Positions 30,886-40,869 of a DNA stretch of 64,000 nt are shown here, in pieces. Made by a program: the position numbers and the translations under genes. The notes beneath the pieces are model-generated. The model was not told the origin of the DNA, did no database searches, and saw only the letters and a program-made list of their open reading frames with translations. Source of the DNA: Siphonodentalium dalli (taxonomy: Eukaryota > Mollusca > Scaphopoda > Gadilida > Siphonodentaliidae); the NCBI GenBank assembly GCA_032622095.1, contig CP136067.1, positions 180,328,556-180,392,555 on the forward strand, read 5' to 3'. How positions within the stretch are numbered: position 1 is the first letter of the stretch; every line of letters starts with the position of its first letter.

Positions 30886-32092
30886 CTTCATATGACACTA
30901 CTACTACTACTACTATGGGGGGTTTGGGAAACTTTCCCGGGAAGATTTGAAAGGGGCGGAACCCCTCTCCTACATCCCACTTTGAGATTTAATGAAGTAC
31001 ATGTAATGGTATTACATTAAACATGAGATTGATGAAGGTGAAATGAAAATGATCTATTTTTTTTTGGATTTCTTGGCCTTCTTTTTTTTTCTGTGTTCGG
31101 GTGATGTTGCTGTTGACTCTGCTTGTTGTTGTTGTTGTTGAGGTTTCCAAGCAGCTTCCAGTCTTTCCTCCCTTGCTTTCGCCTGTATGTCCCTTTCTTT
31201 TTCTTTCTGAGCCTGCTCCAGTTTCCATATCTCATGGTCTGCCATGATTTCTTCGAATTTCTTTTGTTCGTATATTTCAAGGCGCTCTGCGTCAGTAAGG
31301 GTGGTGACTGTGCTGGTGTTGTTGTTGGTGGTGGTGGAGCTGGGGGACACCGGGATGTTTTGGTAATCCGGTGTCCGAGGTGTGAAGCTGTCCAGTTCCA
31401 CGTCGAAGCTGGCGGCAGGAACATCTGGGGTGTTATCCACGTCCCTGTCTCCGCAAGCTTCGATGACGACAGCAGGGACCTCCGGCAGATCCACGGAGTC
31501 CCTGCTAGCTGGTTCAATGTCATCAGTCTCCATGCGGGTCGAGTCGTCTGGGCGTCTCTCAGACAACTTCGACCCGCCGGCTATGACTGTAGATGGCTGA
31601 ACCACACGGGGAGGGGTGACCGGTCGATCAACGGTCGCCCCCATCTTCTTCTTCCACTTCGCCCGTCTAGCAGCGTCCCTTCGGCGCCTAGAAGGAGTCT
31701 TTTTCTTCGTAGGCCCGGTCTTCATCTTCGGCATGGTGCAGCGGGTGGCTTTGGCGTTGACGTCCAGGTCTTTAGATTTCTGGTTTCCAGCATCTTTGGT
31801 CCTGAACTCCAAGCAAAGTGTAAGGTAGCCCCCGCTAGACTGGAGAGACCAACTAGCGATGTTAACTACCGAACTACTTTGCACTGCAAGCAACGCGGCT
31901 TCGGGGATCAAGTCCATAATCCGTCCTAAGCCTAATCCAAAACCATCTCACTGGCGCTAAGCACGGGGGCAGCTGCAACCTAGATCGCGACCGCACAACT
32001 CACCCGTGCTCAGTGTCTGACAAGAGGAACAGCAGACAGACAAAGCAATAATGAACTGTCCCGCTCGACTCCTGCCAGACTTCATATGACAC
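30886..32092 (-). mobile_element. Coding retroposon, copy 2, with 13-bp target-site duplication and intact ORF
   Basis: The body 30899-32079 is flanked by CTTCATATGACAC at 30886-30898 and 32080-32092. In minus orientation it starts TCTGGCAGGAGTCGAGCGGG. The leader is conserved with copy 3 (GCTGCCC, CGTGCTTA-CGCC-GTGAGA-GGTTTTGGATTAGGCTTA) and is followed by one ORF (31917-31054). The 3' region has a GAGAGG...CCCTTTC...CCCGGG structure, and the element ends in a tail of AGT trinucleotides next to the target-site duplication. It inserted beside the MULE-like remnant. No reverse transcriptase or endonuclease is present, so mobilisation by a LINE in trans is inferred. Confidence 0.9.
31054..31917 (-). 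CDS. Basic ORF1-like protein of the coding retroposon (287 aa, intact)
   Basis: Starts at the ATG at 31917 (MDLIPEAALLAVQSSSVVN), which is conserved in copies 1 and 3. Residues about 20-50 form the best conserved block (NIASWSLQSSGGYLTLCLEF). At about 68-92 is a strongly basic KKKTPSRRRRDAARRAKWKK segment. The middle (about 100-195) is acidic and proline/serine-rich. From about 200 to 255 there is a predicted charged helix (ERLEIYEQKKFEEIMADHE), then a glutamine run and a terminal RKKKKAKKSKKK tail. No zinc finger, RRM, endonuclease or polymerase motif is visible. The layout (basic, disordered, coiled coil) recalls LINE ORF1 RNA-binding proteins, but the sequence family is not one I can name. 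I have an impression that short proteins of this type are frequent in marine-invertebrate gene predictions. Confidence 0.75.
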   Translation of the reverse strand: MDLIPEAALLAVQSSSVVNIASWSLQSSGGYLTLCLEFRTKDAGNQKSKDLDVNAKATRCTMPKMKTGPTKKKTPSRRRRDAARRAKWKKKMGATVDRPVTPPRVVQPSTVIAGGSKLSERRPDDSTRMETDDIEPASRDSVDLPEVPAVVIEACGDRDVDNTPDVPAASFDVELDSFTPRTPDYQNIPVSPSSTTTNNNTSTVTTLTDAERLEIYEQKKFEEIMADHEIWKLEQAQKEKERDIQAKAREERLEAAWKPQQQQQQAESTATSPEHRKKKKAKKSKKK

Positions 32093-32380
32093 GTGACTGT
32101 AGCATACTTATATATGCACTGGATGTAGTGAAACATTGCAAACGGGAGCCGGGAAAACTGTTATTTAATTAATACAGACTATAGGCGCGACGATCACACC
32201 TTGCCGGCGACATTTTTGCAGGCTCGTCGGCAAAGTGAGAATAAGCCCAACATAGTGATAGCCAGTCACCAGTCTTACACTTTGAAATTTGGGAAAAAAA
32301 CATTTGAAGAAACCATTGGATGAATCATGAAAAAGAACTTTGAGAAGAAACAAGTATCTGTGATTTTGAAGTAATTGAAA
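32093..32380. other. Unassigned stretch
   Basis: Flank of the retroposon insertion. No continuation of the MULE-like frame could be read here. Confidence 0.4.
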
Positions 32381-32383
32381 TTA

Positions 32384-32530
32384 GACCCCAATTACAATTA
32401 CAATTACATCCTAACCAATTACAATTGCAATTACATGTAATTGAGAATAAACTCAATTACCAATTACATGCAATTACTTGAAAAAATGTAATTAATTACA
32501 GTCAATTACAATTACAAATTACAATTACCC
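32384..32530. repeat. Degenerate AATTAC-rich simple repeat
   Basis: Many imperfect copies of CAATTACAATTAC in both orientations over about 150 bp. Confidence 0.85.
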
Positions 32531-32784
32531 CATCCCTGGTCACTTGCGTATATATGAGTTGTGAGTCGTAGTTCAGAAACGCGGAAGATACTAAAATTAG
32601 CTGTACCTAGGTGTCATTGTCGAAAGGAAGTAATGTGCTAATGTTGCCGAGAAGAATCGCATTAAGTTTGTGGAGTTCCAGACCGCCTAAGAAGGCGAAC
32701 ACGTGCAGGTCAAACTGGTTGATTATGTCACACCAATAGACACAATATATATGTATGGAGTTATTAGCTGTACGAGGGCGATAC

Positions 32785-33155
32785 GGGGGTCCGGGCTGTG
32801 AGTTTTTTTATTGGGGGCATAATTTTGTAATTCTTGCTGAATCTGGCAAGTTTAGGGGTTAATATCGGTACTTCTGTTTGACCGTGACCACCCTCCATGT
32901 GTATGTGGGTTTCATTGACACCCGCGCACAGATATGGACACTAAAATCACCCCTAGACTCAACAGGGGCGGTCCGGGCTGTTATCTTCATTCGTGGCGAA
33001 CATATTCGCCGATGCCGGCATTTTGGGGGTTAATAGCGACACTTCTGTGTGATCGCGACCCCTCTCCGTGCGTGAGTGGGTTTCCATGACACCCCTGCAC
33101 ATATATTGCCACTAAAATCACCCCTATACTCCACAGGGGCGATCCGGGCTGGTCC
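32785..33155. repeat. About 185-bp tandem duplication
   Basis: GGTCCGGGCTGT, TTAGGGGTTAATATCG / TTGGGGGTTAATAGCG, GTGGGTTTC-ATGACACCC and ACTAAAATCACCCCTA occur twice in order, with moderate divergence. A third GATCCGGGCTGGTCCGGGC end is partial. Confidence 0.8.
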
Positions 33156-33194
33156 GGGCGGTGTTTAGTCACACCCGACACAACGTAACCTTTG

Positions 33195-33410
33195 CATGGA
33201 ATCTGAGTTACATGACTTGGTGATGTGTTCAATTTCGTTTTGGAAACATTGGCCACATATATCACAATTCATGTTGTCGTAAAGAGTCCTATTCAGGAGC
33301 TTGACGAGGTATTTCAGAATGTATTTTTGTCAGCATTGTCGGCAAGCAGCCACCAGATGGACCAAACTGACAACGGGTTGTTATGCACATGCCTGCAAGA
33401 ATTGGCAGCA
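33195..33410 (-). pseudogene. LINE ORF2 C-terminal Cys-His remnant
   Basis: On the minus strand, PLSVWSIWWLLADNADK and, after a frame change, LNRTLYDNMNCDICGQCFQ and NEIEHITKSCNSD. This parallels the C-terminus of the 35-kb LINE ORF (SLRKLWQLSREEPEYF ... ECNRCNQTYSNFLFHRYLEC): a W-rich helix, then C-x2-C, H and C. It is a decayed copy of a related LINE; upstream domains are absent. Confidence 0.6.
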
Positions 33411-33580
33411 TAACCATTCCATGTGTACGTTATCTATACAAGAACATAATTCGATCGTGCCCACGAGTTCATTAATAAGTGGTTATGGCGATCAGACATT
33501 GCCTTTCAAAAGAGGAAGTATTAACACATGTTGGCTATATATCGAGTGAACAACAAGTCCAATGCACACGCGTCTCTGAT
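33407..33580. repeat. Dispersed repeat R3, copy b
   Basis: See 29061-29232; same orientation, scattered substitutions. Confidence 0.65.
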
Positions 33581-34335
33581 AAAATGCGTCGATGTCCAAG
33601 CGATAGATACCAAAGAGCGTTCTTAATTAATGAGCTTTTCAGGGTGTTCGTATTGGACCAGCTGAAACAGGCTCACAAACCAAGCGTCGGAGAGGCGTGA
33701 GAGGTCTGCGACTCTTGTGTGCGATTAACTCTCATTTTTATCTTAGACATGTAGAGCCTTTTTTTCATTTTTTTAAAACTTGTCACAGATGTCAACCAGT
33801 ATGGGAACCTGCGCACCTGCGATTTTGAGTTCAGTCGAAGTAATTTTGGCGGAGTTATTGTCATTTTTCGACATAGAATCGTACATCCTAGGATGTATAT
33901 CTTTGTCTGAATCTGTATTCTTAGAATTATGTTGATATTGTGCCAATTTGAGGTTGTATTTCCACTTATAAGAGTTTTTTTTCTTCAGATTTGGTTATTT
34001 GTATGCAGCTCATGCAAATGAAGCCACCGGGTATGGGGACTTTATTTGTAATTAAGGTCCCTCCAAATGATTAATAGACCATTCCAATGTATGTATTTAT
34101 AACTGGGTGGGAGAATCAAATTGAGACCAACAATCTCCATGTTTGATCTAGCGTGACATTTCAGCAACCGTCATGCAGCACAAAAGGTCATCAATTCTGA
34201 CATAATTTGGCAGTATTTCTCATTTGAATTATTGTGCTGACTCTATAAGATTTATTACAGCTACAGTATGCATTTGCGAGGGCAGTCGTGCGTTTGAAAT
34301 AAACTGGAAATATATATATATATATTGACAACATA
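33581..34335. other. Unassigned AT-rich DNA
   Basis: No gene recognised. A TATAACTGGGTGGGAGAATC string near 34092 recurs near 37990 and resembles 18860 and 19023, pointing to old dispersed repeats. Confidence 0.4.
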
Positions 34336-34339
34336 AGGT

Positions 34340-34500
34340 AGAAAACGCAAGTATAAGACACTTCTTTGGACCGAAACGACACAGTATACTACAAGTGTAC
34401 TTATATAATAAGAGTGAACGCAAGTATAAGACACTTCTTTGGGCCGAAGCGACACAATATACTACAAGTATACTTAGAATAAGAGTGAACGCAAGTATAC
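34340..34500. repeat. About 75-bp tandem repeat, just over two units
   Basis: AACGCAAGTATAAGACACTT plus CTTTGG-CCGAA-CGACACA starts at about 34345 and 34418, with a partial third start at about 34487. Confidence 0.85.
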
Positions 34501-34565
34501 TATTACCTCTTTTTATACCATGATCAGACACTCTACTATAGTATTGACAGTCATTGTGGAAATAA

Positions 34566-34726
34566 ATAAGGATTAACTGTCATGTGGACTGTTTTTATGG
34601 AGATGTAACCGCGAGGTGAGTGGTCATAACTTGTGTAAAACCCGAAGGGTTTTACATACAAGCTATGACCACTCACCTCGCGGTTACATCTCCATAAAAA
34701 CAGTCCACATGACAGTTAATCCTTAT
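34566..34726. mobile_element. 161-bp near-perfect palindrome (foldback MITE)
   Basis: The arms run from ATAAGGATTAACTGTCATGT to ACATGACAGTTAATCCTTAT and meet at GTAAAACCCGAAGGGTTTTAC near 34645. Almost no loop is left, so single strands would form one long hairpin. Non-coding; likely a foldback or MITE-type element. Confidence 0.85.
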
Positions 34727-35095
34727 ATTTATATACATTTAGCGAAAAAGCCACTTTTGTAAATGTATTTAAATCGAAAAGTGTATCGTGACAAAACCAG
34801 CCCAAAATATCCCATAGCACCCTTGGCAAACGTTAACAGGAACAATTTCTCTTTATGTTGAAACCCGATGATTTATTAAGTCAATCCTGCGCGAGTCCAA
34901 ATGCGCCCAAAACATTACGCGTTCGTATTTCCAAAACCAATGACGCGTCGATGTAATTATGAGGCTGCAATTATGACCTCTTTCGCGTTCACCGAGAAAT
35001 AATTGCAACTAGCCACGTGGGCGCCGACCAATCGGAATGCTGGCTTTAGTGATAATCACACTTAGTATGTAAATATAATAAATTGTTCATCGCCG
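34727..35095. other. Unassigned stretch, moderately CpG-bearing
   Basis: Contains GCGCGAGTCC, AATGACGCGTCG and TTTCGCGTTCACC strings. No ORF or repeat recognised. Confidence 0.4.
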
Positions 35096-35100
35096 ATGTA

Positions 35101-36950
35101 AGAGAGAGAGATATGTTTATTCCTCCAAATATGGAGACCATTATGGTACAATATATATATATACAAAAGTTACATGAAGACATATATACACATGCAATAT
35201 AATTTAACTTGAGAAATTCATTGTGGGAATGATATACTGCAAGACAAGATGTTTAAGACAAATATATAGTGAAGTATCCGATATCATAAAACTTAGTCAG
35301 AACACAGGATGAAAATAAACCTCACACATCGCTTGAAAAGACGATATTCATCACAAATCAGTTCAATTTGCATTGGGATACACCCTCCTAGGCAAAACGC
35401 AAGGAATGTATCGCTATTCATGCTGTCAAGAAAGGTAAAAGTTTCAATTCCAAATATGTCAATCAGTGAATACCAAAATGTGTTCCGTACCATCTGTGCA
35501 AACTCGGATGTACACTCGAGATATCTATGAAACAAGAAATTTGAATATGTTTGGTTGCAGCGATTGCATTCAGCGTCATTGTCATACGTGGTTTTGGTCA
35601 AAATATTGGCCATCTTGATACAAATTGGAAAATACTCAGGTTCTTCTCGAGAGAGCTGCCAAAGTTTCCGCAGTGACTGGTTGTCGGGTTTTACCTTGAA
35701 GAGAAAAGATAGAGAATCGTCTCTCTGACCACACTGACTCACTTCGCGTGAGTAGTGAGCAGAGAGACAATCTCTGACAATTTTCTTCCAAGTGGAGTGG
35801 GTAGGGAAGAAACCCGTTTCCGTAAAAGATGGAAGATAATGGTATAAGTTGAATTTATGGAGAGTATCAGATATATCTTTTAGAAATCCTGTCATCGGGC
35901 GACCGTATATTCGATTACCGTGATAATTGAATAGGAATACATCGAGAGCTGCTCTGTAATTCCGTGGTAAGTTAATCAGTGTTCCAAGAAACAATAATTT
36001 TCTCCGCTGAATTTCGTACTCAATAGGGAGAAGTCCGAGTAGTGATAGGGATAATATTGTATTACTGCGTTTCGGAATGCGCTGTAAATTCTTAACACAT
36101 ATGCGATAAGCGCGTTCTATCGTGGTATATTGCGTATGTGACAAATCCCACCATGATTCACAGCCATAAAGAGCTTTGGGAATAACGATATGCTTAAGAA
36201 TCTTTAGGTTGGTTAAAGGAGAGAACTCGGTTGTAACAGGTGAGCGACAAGCTGAGAAGAATACTTTGCGTAGCATATCAGTAGCCTTCTCAACTTTCGG
36301 ATTCTGTTTACCAGACGAGCTCTGAATAATACCCAGACGAGAGACTTCTTCTACTTTGGCGATATGTCTGGGTCCGAGCTCCCATGGTCTATCCTCAGTG
36401 TGACGCCGGCATTGGGAGGTGCCAATTACAACAACTTTGCTTTTCTCGTGTGAGAACTCAAAGCGCCACTTTAAACTATATAGGTGACATATGTTGAGGA
36501 GTCTACGGAGACCTCCGTCTGTGAATGAGAGAATAGTTATGTCATCAGCCGTCGTAGGGGACGAACATGAAATAGAGCTAATGTGAACGCCATCACGTGT
36601 ATCTGACAGGGATTCCACAAGTTCATCAATAAAGACAAGATACAAGAAGGGCGACATTACCCCTCCTTGCCTTGTTCCTTGCTCCACCGTGAAGGCTTCC
36701 GATGTTATCCCATTACAGAGAACATGGCTCTGTACATCTGAGTACATGTTTGAAATGACTCTGAGCATAGCGCCCGTTACACCTTTTTGAGATAATTTAT
36801 AGATGAGCCCTTCATGCCAAACGCGATCAAAGGCTTTCTTTGAATCAAGGAACGCTGCATATACTCGAGACCCGTTGCATTCTGCATACGCACAGGCTTC
36901 CTGTAGCTCGAATGTGGTTATTGAGCAGTAGGAAATACAATACTCGTGAC
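35101..36950 (-). mobile_element. 5'-truncated LINE with conserved 3' tail
   Basis: The minus-strand 3' end at 35101 reads GGAGGAATAAACATATCTCTCTC. The same approximately 50-bp tail (CCTCCAAATATGGAGACCATTATGGTACAA on the plus strand in two pieces) recurs at 59704-59751, so it marks a LINE family. Homology to reverse transcriptase begins only near 36910 on the 5' side, which I take as the truncation point; no convincing target-site duplication was found. Confidence 0.75.
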
Positions 36951-37197
36951 ATGATGTAACATAAGTGAGGTTGCTCTGTCTATTTATAGCGATTACATAT
37001 TGACGGAAATTATAGTTCCAAGTTGACACGTTATTATGTGACATCTGTGATATTATGTGACCAAATAATGTTTCATAAATTTCAATATCTTTTGTATATA
37101 CTTTCACAATTCCCTCAGGTTTCATATCCCTTCGCTGGGTAACAGTACTAATGTAGTGAATTGCCGCCGGGTCCACGCAGGGTTGAAGTGTTGACAA
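35293..37197 (-). CDS. LINE reverse-transcriptase ORF, truncated, with altered catalytic motif
   Basis: A 634-codon frame without stops. Residues 1-95 are not recognisable and are probably flanking sequence read in frame. From residue 96: FELQEACAYAE, the catalytic-Asp motif AAFLDSKKAFDRVWH (about 114-128), the GTRQGGVMSPFLYLVF motif (174-189), and TADDITIL (216-223), where most LINEs have (F/Y)ADD. The post-palm and thumb region follows (ALYGCESWW, then RAYRICVKNLQRIP), and a C-terminal ECNRCNQTY...H...C cluster lies near 550-570. The endonuclease and fingers are missing. The Thr in place of Phe/Tyr before ADD is unusual and may abolish activity. An intact frame over about 540 RT-derived codons suggests recent insertion. 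Confidence 0.85.
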   Translation of the reverse strand: MSTLQPCVDPAAIHYISTVTQRRDMKPEGIVKVYTKDIEIYETLFGHIISQMSHNNVSTWNYNFRQYVIAINRQSNLTYVTSCHEYCISYCSITTFELQEACAYAECNGSRVYAAFLDSKKAFDRVWHEGLIYKLSQKGVTGAMLRVISNMYSDVQSHVLCNGITSEAFTVEQGTRQGGVMSPFLYLVFIDELVESLSDTRDGVHISSISCSSPTTADDITILSFTDGGLRRLLNICHLYSLKWRFEFSHEKSKVVVIGTSQCRRHTEDRPWELGPRHIAKVEEVSRLGIIQSSSGKQNPKVEKATDMLRKVFFSACRSPVTTEFSPLTNLKILKHIVIPKALYGCESWWDLSHTQYTTIERAYRICVKNLQRIPKRSNTILSLSLLGLLPIEYEIQRRKLLFLGTLINLPRNYRAALDVFLFNYHGNRIYGRPMTGFLKDISDTLHKFNLYHYLPSFTETGFFPTHSTWKKIVRDCLSAHYSREVSQCGQRDDSLSFLFKVKPDNQSLRKLWQLSREEPEYFPICIKMANILTKTTYDNDAECNRCNQTYSNFLFHRYLECTSEFAQMVRNTFWYSLIDIFGIETFTFLDSMNSDTFLAFCLGGCIPMQIELICDEYRLFKRCVRFIFILCSD

Positions 37198-37199
37198 AT

Positions 37200-37486
37200 T
37201 TGTTCGATGTTCTAACTTCTAACGTTCTAATATTATTCCTTATCGGTATAGAATCATGGTATAAACAAAATACGTACGTAGTGTTTCTGAATACCAAATT
37301 TACACCACTCGTGGGATTGATGATTGACCGCACTCGATATCGCTCGTATGGTAAATTATGAATCACACTCAATGTGTGAATTCGGTGTTCAGAAATACGA
37401 AGTGTGTATTCTATATCAATAATAAATACTCATTGAAGAGTATTGCACTTATGATATATTCAGATAATAAGTTCTACAAACGACCA
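37200..37486. repeat. Imperfect inverted repeat within unassigned DNA
   Basis: GTAGTGTTTCTGAATACCAA at about 37276 pairs with TTCGGTGTTCAGAAATACGA ending near 37402, with about 45-bp imperfect arms. Possible decayed MITE. Confidence 0.5.
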
Positions 37487-37858
37487 TTAAAGTGATGTGA
37501 AACACTCTGGTAGGGTGATCAAATAGAAATGGATAATAATCTTGCTAAAAGTAGCTATATTTTACAAATATTATATCCAAATTGACATGACACACCACCA
37601 TTTTTATATACTAATTAAATATAGCTACTCTCGATGAAATCGTTTTCGTTAGTTTATTGCCGCTAGTTGCGCCCCGAATCGAGAGATAATATTTACAATT
37701 GAGCGTAGTTCAGACGACGTTTTCTATGGAGTGTTACGGTCGATTTGCTTGAGATTTTCGGTGATGTTAGTAGAACGCTACATTCCACCAGTGGCATAGC
37801 GCATGAATACTAAGTTAGCAGGTGCACGCACCCGAATAAGTCCATAGTATGCCTTTAA
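37487..37858. mobile_element. TTAA-flanked MITE, family 3, copy b
   Basis: Inverted relative to 6819-7193 and collinear with it end to end, with TTAA at 37487-37490 and 37855-37858. Length 372 bp against 375 bp. Confidence 0.75.
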
Positions 37859-38635
37859 AATTATTATATGAACATTCCCCCAAATTAATATGATTCCTGT
37901 AGCACTAGTGTTATCTTTTCTGACTGACATCTGCTAATTAATCACGAATACCACTCCAACTGAATAATGGAACATTCCTATATACTTTTTATAACTGGGC
38001 GGGGAAATCGATTTAGTATAGAAAGGGTTAAGAAGATATATAATCGTTCAATCCACTACCAATATTTGCCAATGTTTAGCTACTCGAAAACACATAAATC
38101 AAAGATAATACAGAAATCAATACATAACTAACAGAGATAACTCGATTTGAGGATCCCCAGATGAAACCGATACTCACACGACCATCTTAACCGATGCATC
38201 GTCTCACTAATCTTATGAATGTCCTCAATTATCAGAAATATTCCAGATACGAGATGACATAGAACACTATAGCAAGGCATGTTGAGCATCGCTTCCTTTG
38301 TCATAGATCCGAACAGTAGCATGCCTCATAAACTATAGGATATGAAGCCATTACATGCAACAGCATATTCTCTCTCATGGGCCTGAATTGGCGGGAAAGT
38401 TCAGATATTCTTAAATAATAACAATTCCTATTCCTGTGGAAAACCTTACCTTCAATCACAAATATAAACTGCCATAGGCATTAAAATGGCTTTCGCTAAC
38501 CATAACCGTATATTCAGATTTGAAAAGAAAACTTCTCAGTTCAGAACTGATTCTCCAATGGGGGGGGGTGGAAAAGTGCGTTGTTAATTGTTTACGCACC
38601 TGTACTACCTGTATTTTTAAGCACTATGCAGATGT
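37859..38635. other. Unassigned AT-rich DNA
   Basis: No gene recognised. A G-run lies at about 38560-38568. The TATAACTGGGCGGGGAAATC string near 37990 relates to 34092. Confidence 0.4.
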
Positions 38636-39728
38636 TTGTTATTGGCAGAGGGAGGAGCGAACAGGTCGTGATTGCTTCGACCTTATTAGTTCCTCTTTGT
38701 CAGAGCGTTGAGCACGCGTGAGTCGTGTGGCCGCGTCCTCGGATGTAGCTGCCCTCGTGCTTAACGCCGGTGAGACGGTTTTGGATTAGGCTTATGGATT
38801 TAATCCCAGAAGCCGTGTTGGCCGCAGTGCAAAGATGTCGGGTAGTGGACATTGCTAACTGGAGTCTCCAGTCTAGCAGGGGGCTACCTGACTCTTTGCC
38901 TGGAGTTCCGGACTGAAGATGCTGTGATCCAGAGATCGCAGGCCCGGGACACCAACTCCAAGACTGCCTCCTGTCATTTGAGTGGGAAGAAGAAGGGGCC
39001 GCCCAAGAAAAAGACGCCAGCGAGAAGAAGGGACGCCGCCAGACGTGCCAAATGGAAACAGAAGAGGGGGTGACTGTTGATCTGCCAGTCACCCTCCCCT
39101 TGTGGTTCAGCCGACGTCCAAGGTCACAGCCGGCAGGCCGGAGTTGTCTGAGAGACGCCCAGACGACCCGACGTGCATGGAGACAGGTGACATCGCACCA
39201 GCTAGCAGGGACTCCGTTGATCTGCCGGGGGTCCCTGCTGTCGTCGTCGAGGCAAGCGGAAGAAGGGAGCAGGAAACCACCCCTGCTGTTCCTGCCGCCT
39301 GCTTCGAGGTGGAACTGGACAGCTTGCCACCACGGACACCGGAGTACCATCACATCCCGGTGTCCCCCAGCTCCACCACCACCACCACCTCCAAAATGCA
39401 GCAAAATGACAGATGAAGAATTCGATGAATATATTAGAAAGACACAGCAATACATGAAAGATCAGGAAAGAAAAGTACAACAAACTATTCAACAGCATCT
39501 TCAGGAATCTCCTCCAACGCCACAATCATCAACAGAAAAACCTAATCCGAAGAAAAAAAGAAAGAAGAAAAAATAGATAACATCACTAAATTGCTCATTT
39601 TAAATTATTTTTTTTGTTTTGTTTCTCAAATAAAGGCATAAATATGAGGGATTAAGGAGAGGTGCCTCTCGGCCCTTTCGACAATCCCGGGCTAGCCCCC
39701 CGAACCACTCACTCTACTATTGTTATTG
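38636..39728 (+). mobile_element. Coding retroposon, copy 3, with 9-bp target-site duplication
   Basis: The body 38645-39719 lies between TTGTTATTG at 38636-38644 and 39720-39728. The leader (GGAGGAGCGAACAGGTCG, then CTCGTGCTTAACGCCGGTGAG, then TTTTGGATTAGGCTT) aligns with that of copy 2. The 3' part (GAGAGGTGCCTCTCGGCCC, CCCGGGCTAGCCCCCC) aligns with copy 1. The shared ends and independent target-site duplications define the unit of mobility. Confidence 0.85.
38794..39576 (+). pseudogene. Basic ORF1-like protein of the coding retroposon, frameshifted
   Basis: The ATG at 38794 opens MDLIPEAVLAAVQRCRVVD, close to the intact copy. A frameshift near 38878 breaks the GGYLTLCLEFRTEDA block. The basic block KKKTPARRRDAARRAKWKQK follows, and a stop at about 39071 intervenes. 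The acidic, proline-rich middle (SERRPDDPTCMETGDIAPAS) and the charged helix plus terminal KKKRKKKK are in further frames. The order of blocks is the same as at 31054-31917, and about half of the residues look conserved by eye. Confidence 0.75.
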
Positions 39729-39789
39729 TGGGCGGGTGTTAGCAGTGAACTGTTTCTCGAATAGAGTAACCCGTGGGAGTTCGTTGTGT

Positions 39790-40330
39790 ATACGTTGGGA
39801 GACATGACCATTCTAGATTACGAACTGGATCATGGAATGATACCAATCGGAAAGATAGAGTATGCACGAGATGTAACATTAGATTACTTTGAGATGAATA
39901 CCGTTGTCTTTTACAATGCTCTTCGCTTGATTCTTTGGGGAAAAAATATATTCCCAAATTCTTTCGAAATTATCCGAATTTAGTTAATTTTACTAAATTG
40001 TTTAACTCCAAAAACCATAATATACTGATTAAACTCTCCAAATTTATACAAAACGCAAGAGTTAATAACGAATAATGCATGATATCTGCACTCAGTCACG
40101 ATATCTCCAACAGTTTCGAGGAGATGGCGCGATTTAGTGATGCATGTCATCGAACAACATTGTGATGCCCTATAATGTAAATATTGAATAGCTCCCCCCC
40201 CCCCTCACACTTAAAAACCCTTTTCCACTGTTGCGCACCATGCATTGTATTGTATAATTATGTATTATCTTCTCATAATATCATGTAACATGATTTACTT
40301 GAGAAATAAACATTTGAACTTGAACTTGAA
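39790..40330 (+). mobile_element. Probable LINE 3' fragment with (TTGAAC)n tail
   Basis: The right end, GAGAAATAAACATTTGAACT then TGAACTTGAA, is a LINE-type AATAAA plus hexamer tail. Upstream near 39955-40075, one frame gives FPNYPNLVNFTKLFN and NILIKLSKFIQNARV, resembling the last helices of CR1/L2 reverse-transcriptase ORFs. The coding match is weak. Confidence 0.5.
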
Positions 40331-40868
40331 TGTCGACTTGTGGGTGGTTTAAAGCACAGTGTAGAATGAACATTCGGAGAAATAGAAAGTCGAGGCAGAA
40401 CAAATGAGTTACGTTTTAACTGCAGTTCAGACTGTTCTCGTGAAAATAGGTTCAACATTGGTCAAACTAATGTGACACCGCTGCGCGCTTAACAATAATA
40501 TACGTAAAATAATTGATCTAGATCTCTTTTAAATTTCACGAGGTCGATATTTCTGGGTCAGAACACAGTGGCGTCCATTTTTAAATAGAAACCAACACGA
40601 CGGTAGCTGAAATAAGCTGATGCTGAAAATAGCTTAGTAATTTGTCCTTGTCTCAGAACTCATTAGGCCAGAAAATAAAATACCTAGATTTCTATCGCCG
40701 GAATATTTTTTTTTAATTGGGGAGAGGCAGGATATTATTTTTTATTTTTGTTTGTGCACCATTCTTCGTGACCAAGAAAAAGTATCTCACTATATACTAG
40801 TACATAAATTATATGTCACATAAAAAAGTCATGAAAATACATCGTTGAACAACAAATAAAAACGGCCA
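40331..40868. other. Unassigned AT-rich DNA
   Basis: Nothing recognised between the LINE tail and the foldback element. Confidence 0.4.
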
Positions 40869-40869
40869 T

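Noticed and set aside
31123-31929. A 268-codon plus-strand ORF
   Set aside because: It is antisense to the retroposon ORF at 31054-31917, whose start, basic blocks and tail are conserved in two other copies. The plus-strand frame has no such support.
36940-36965. Target-site duplication for the 35-kb LINE (GATGTAA at about 35094 and 36953)
   Set aside because: Only 7 bp and AT-rich; it could be chance, and the RT homology edge is not sharp.
38700-39455. A 251-codon minus-strand ORF
   Set aside because: Antisense shadow of the third coding retroposon; GC-rich sequence keeps it open.
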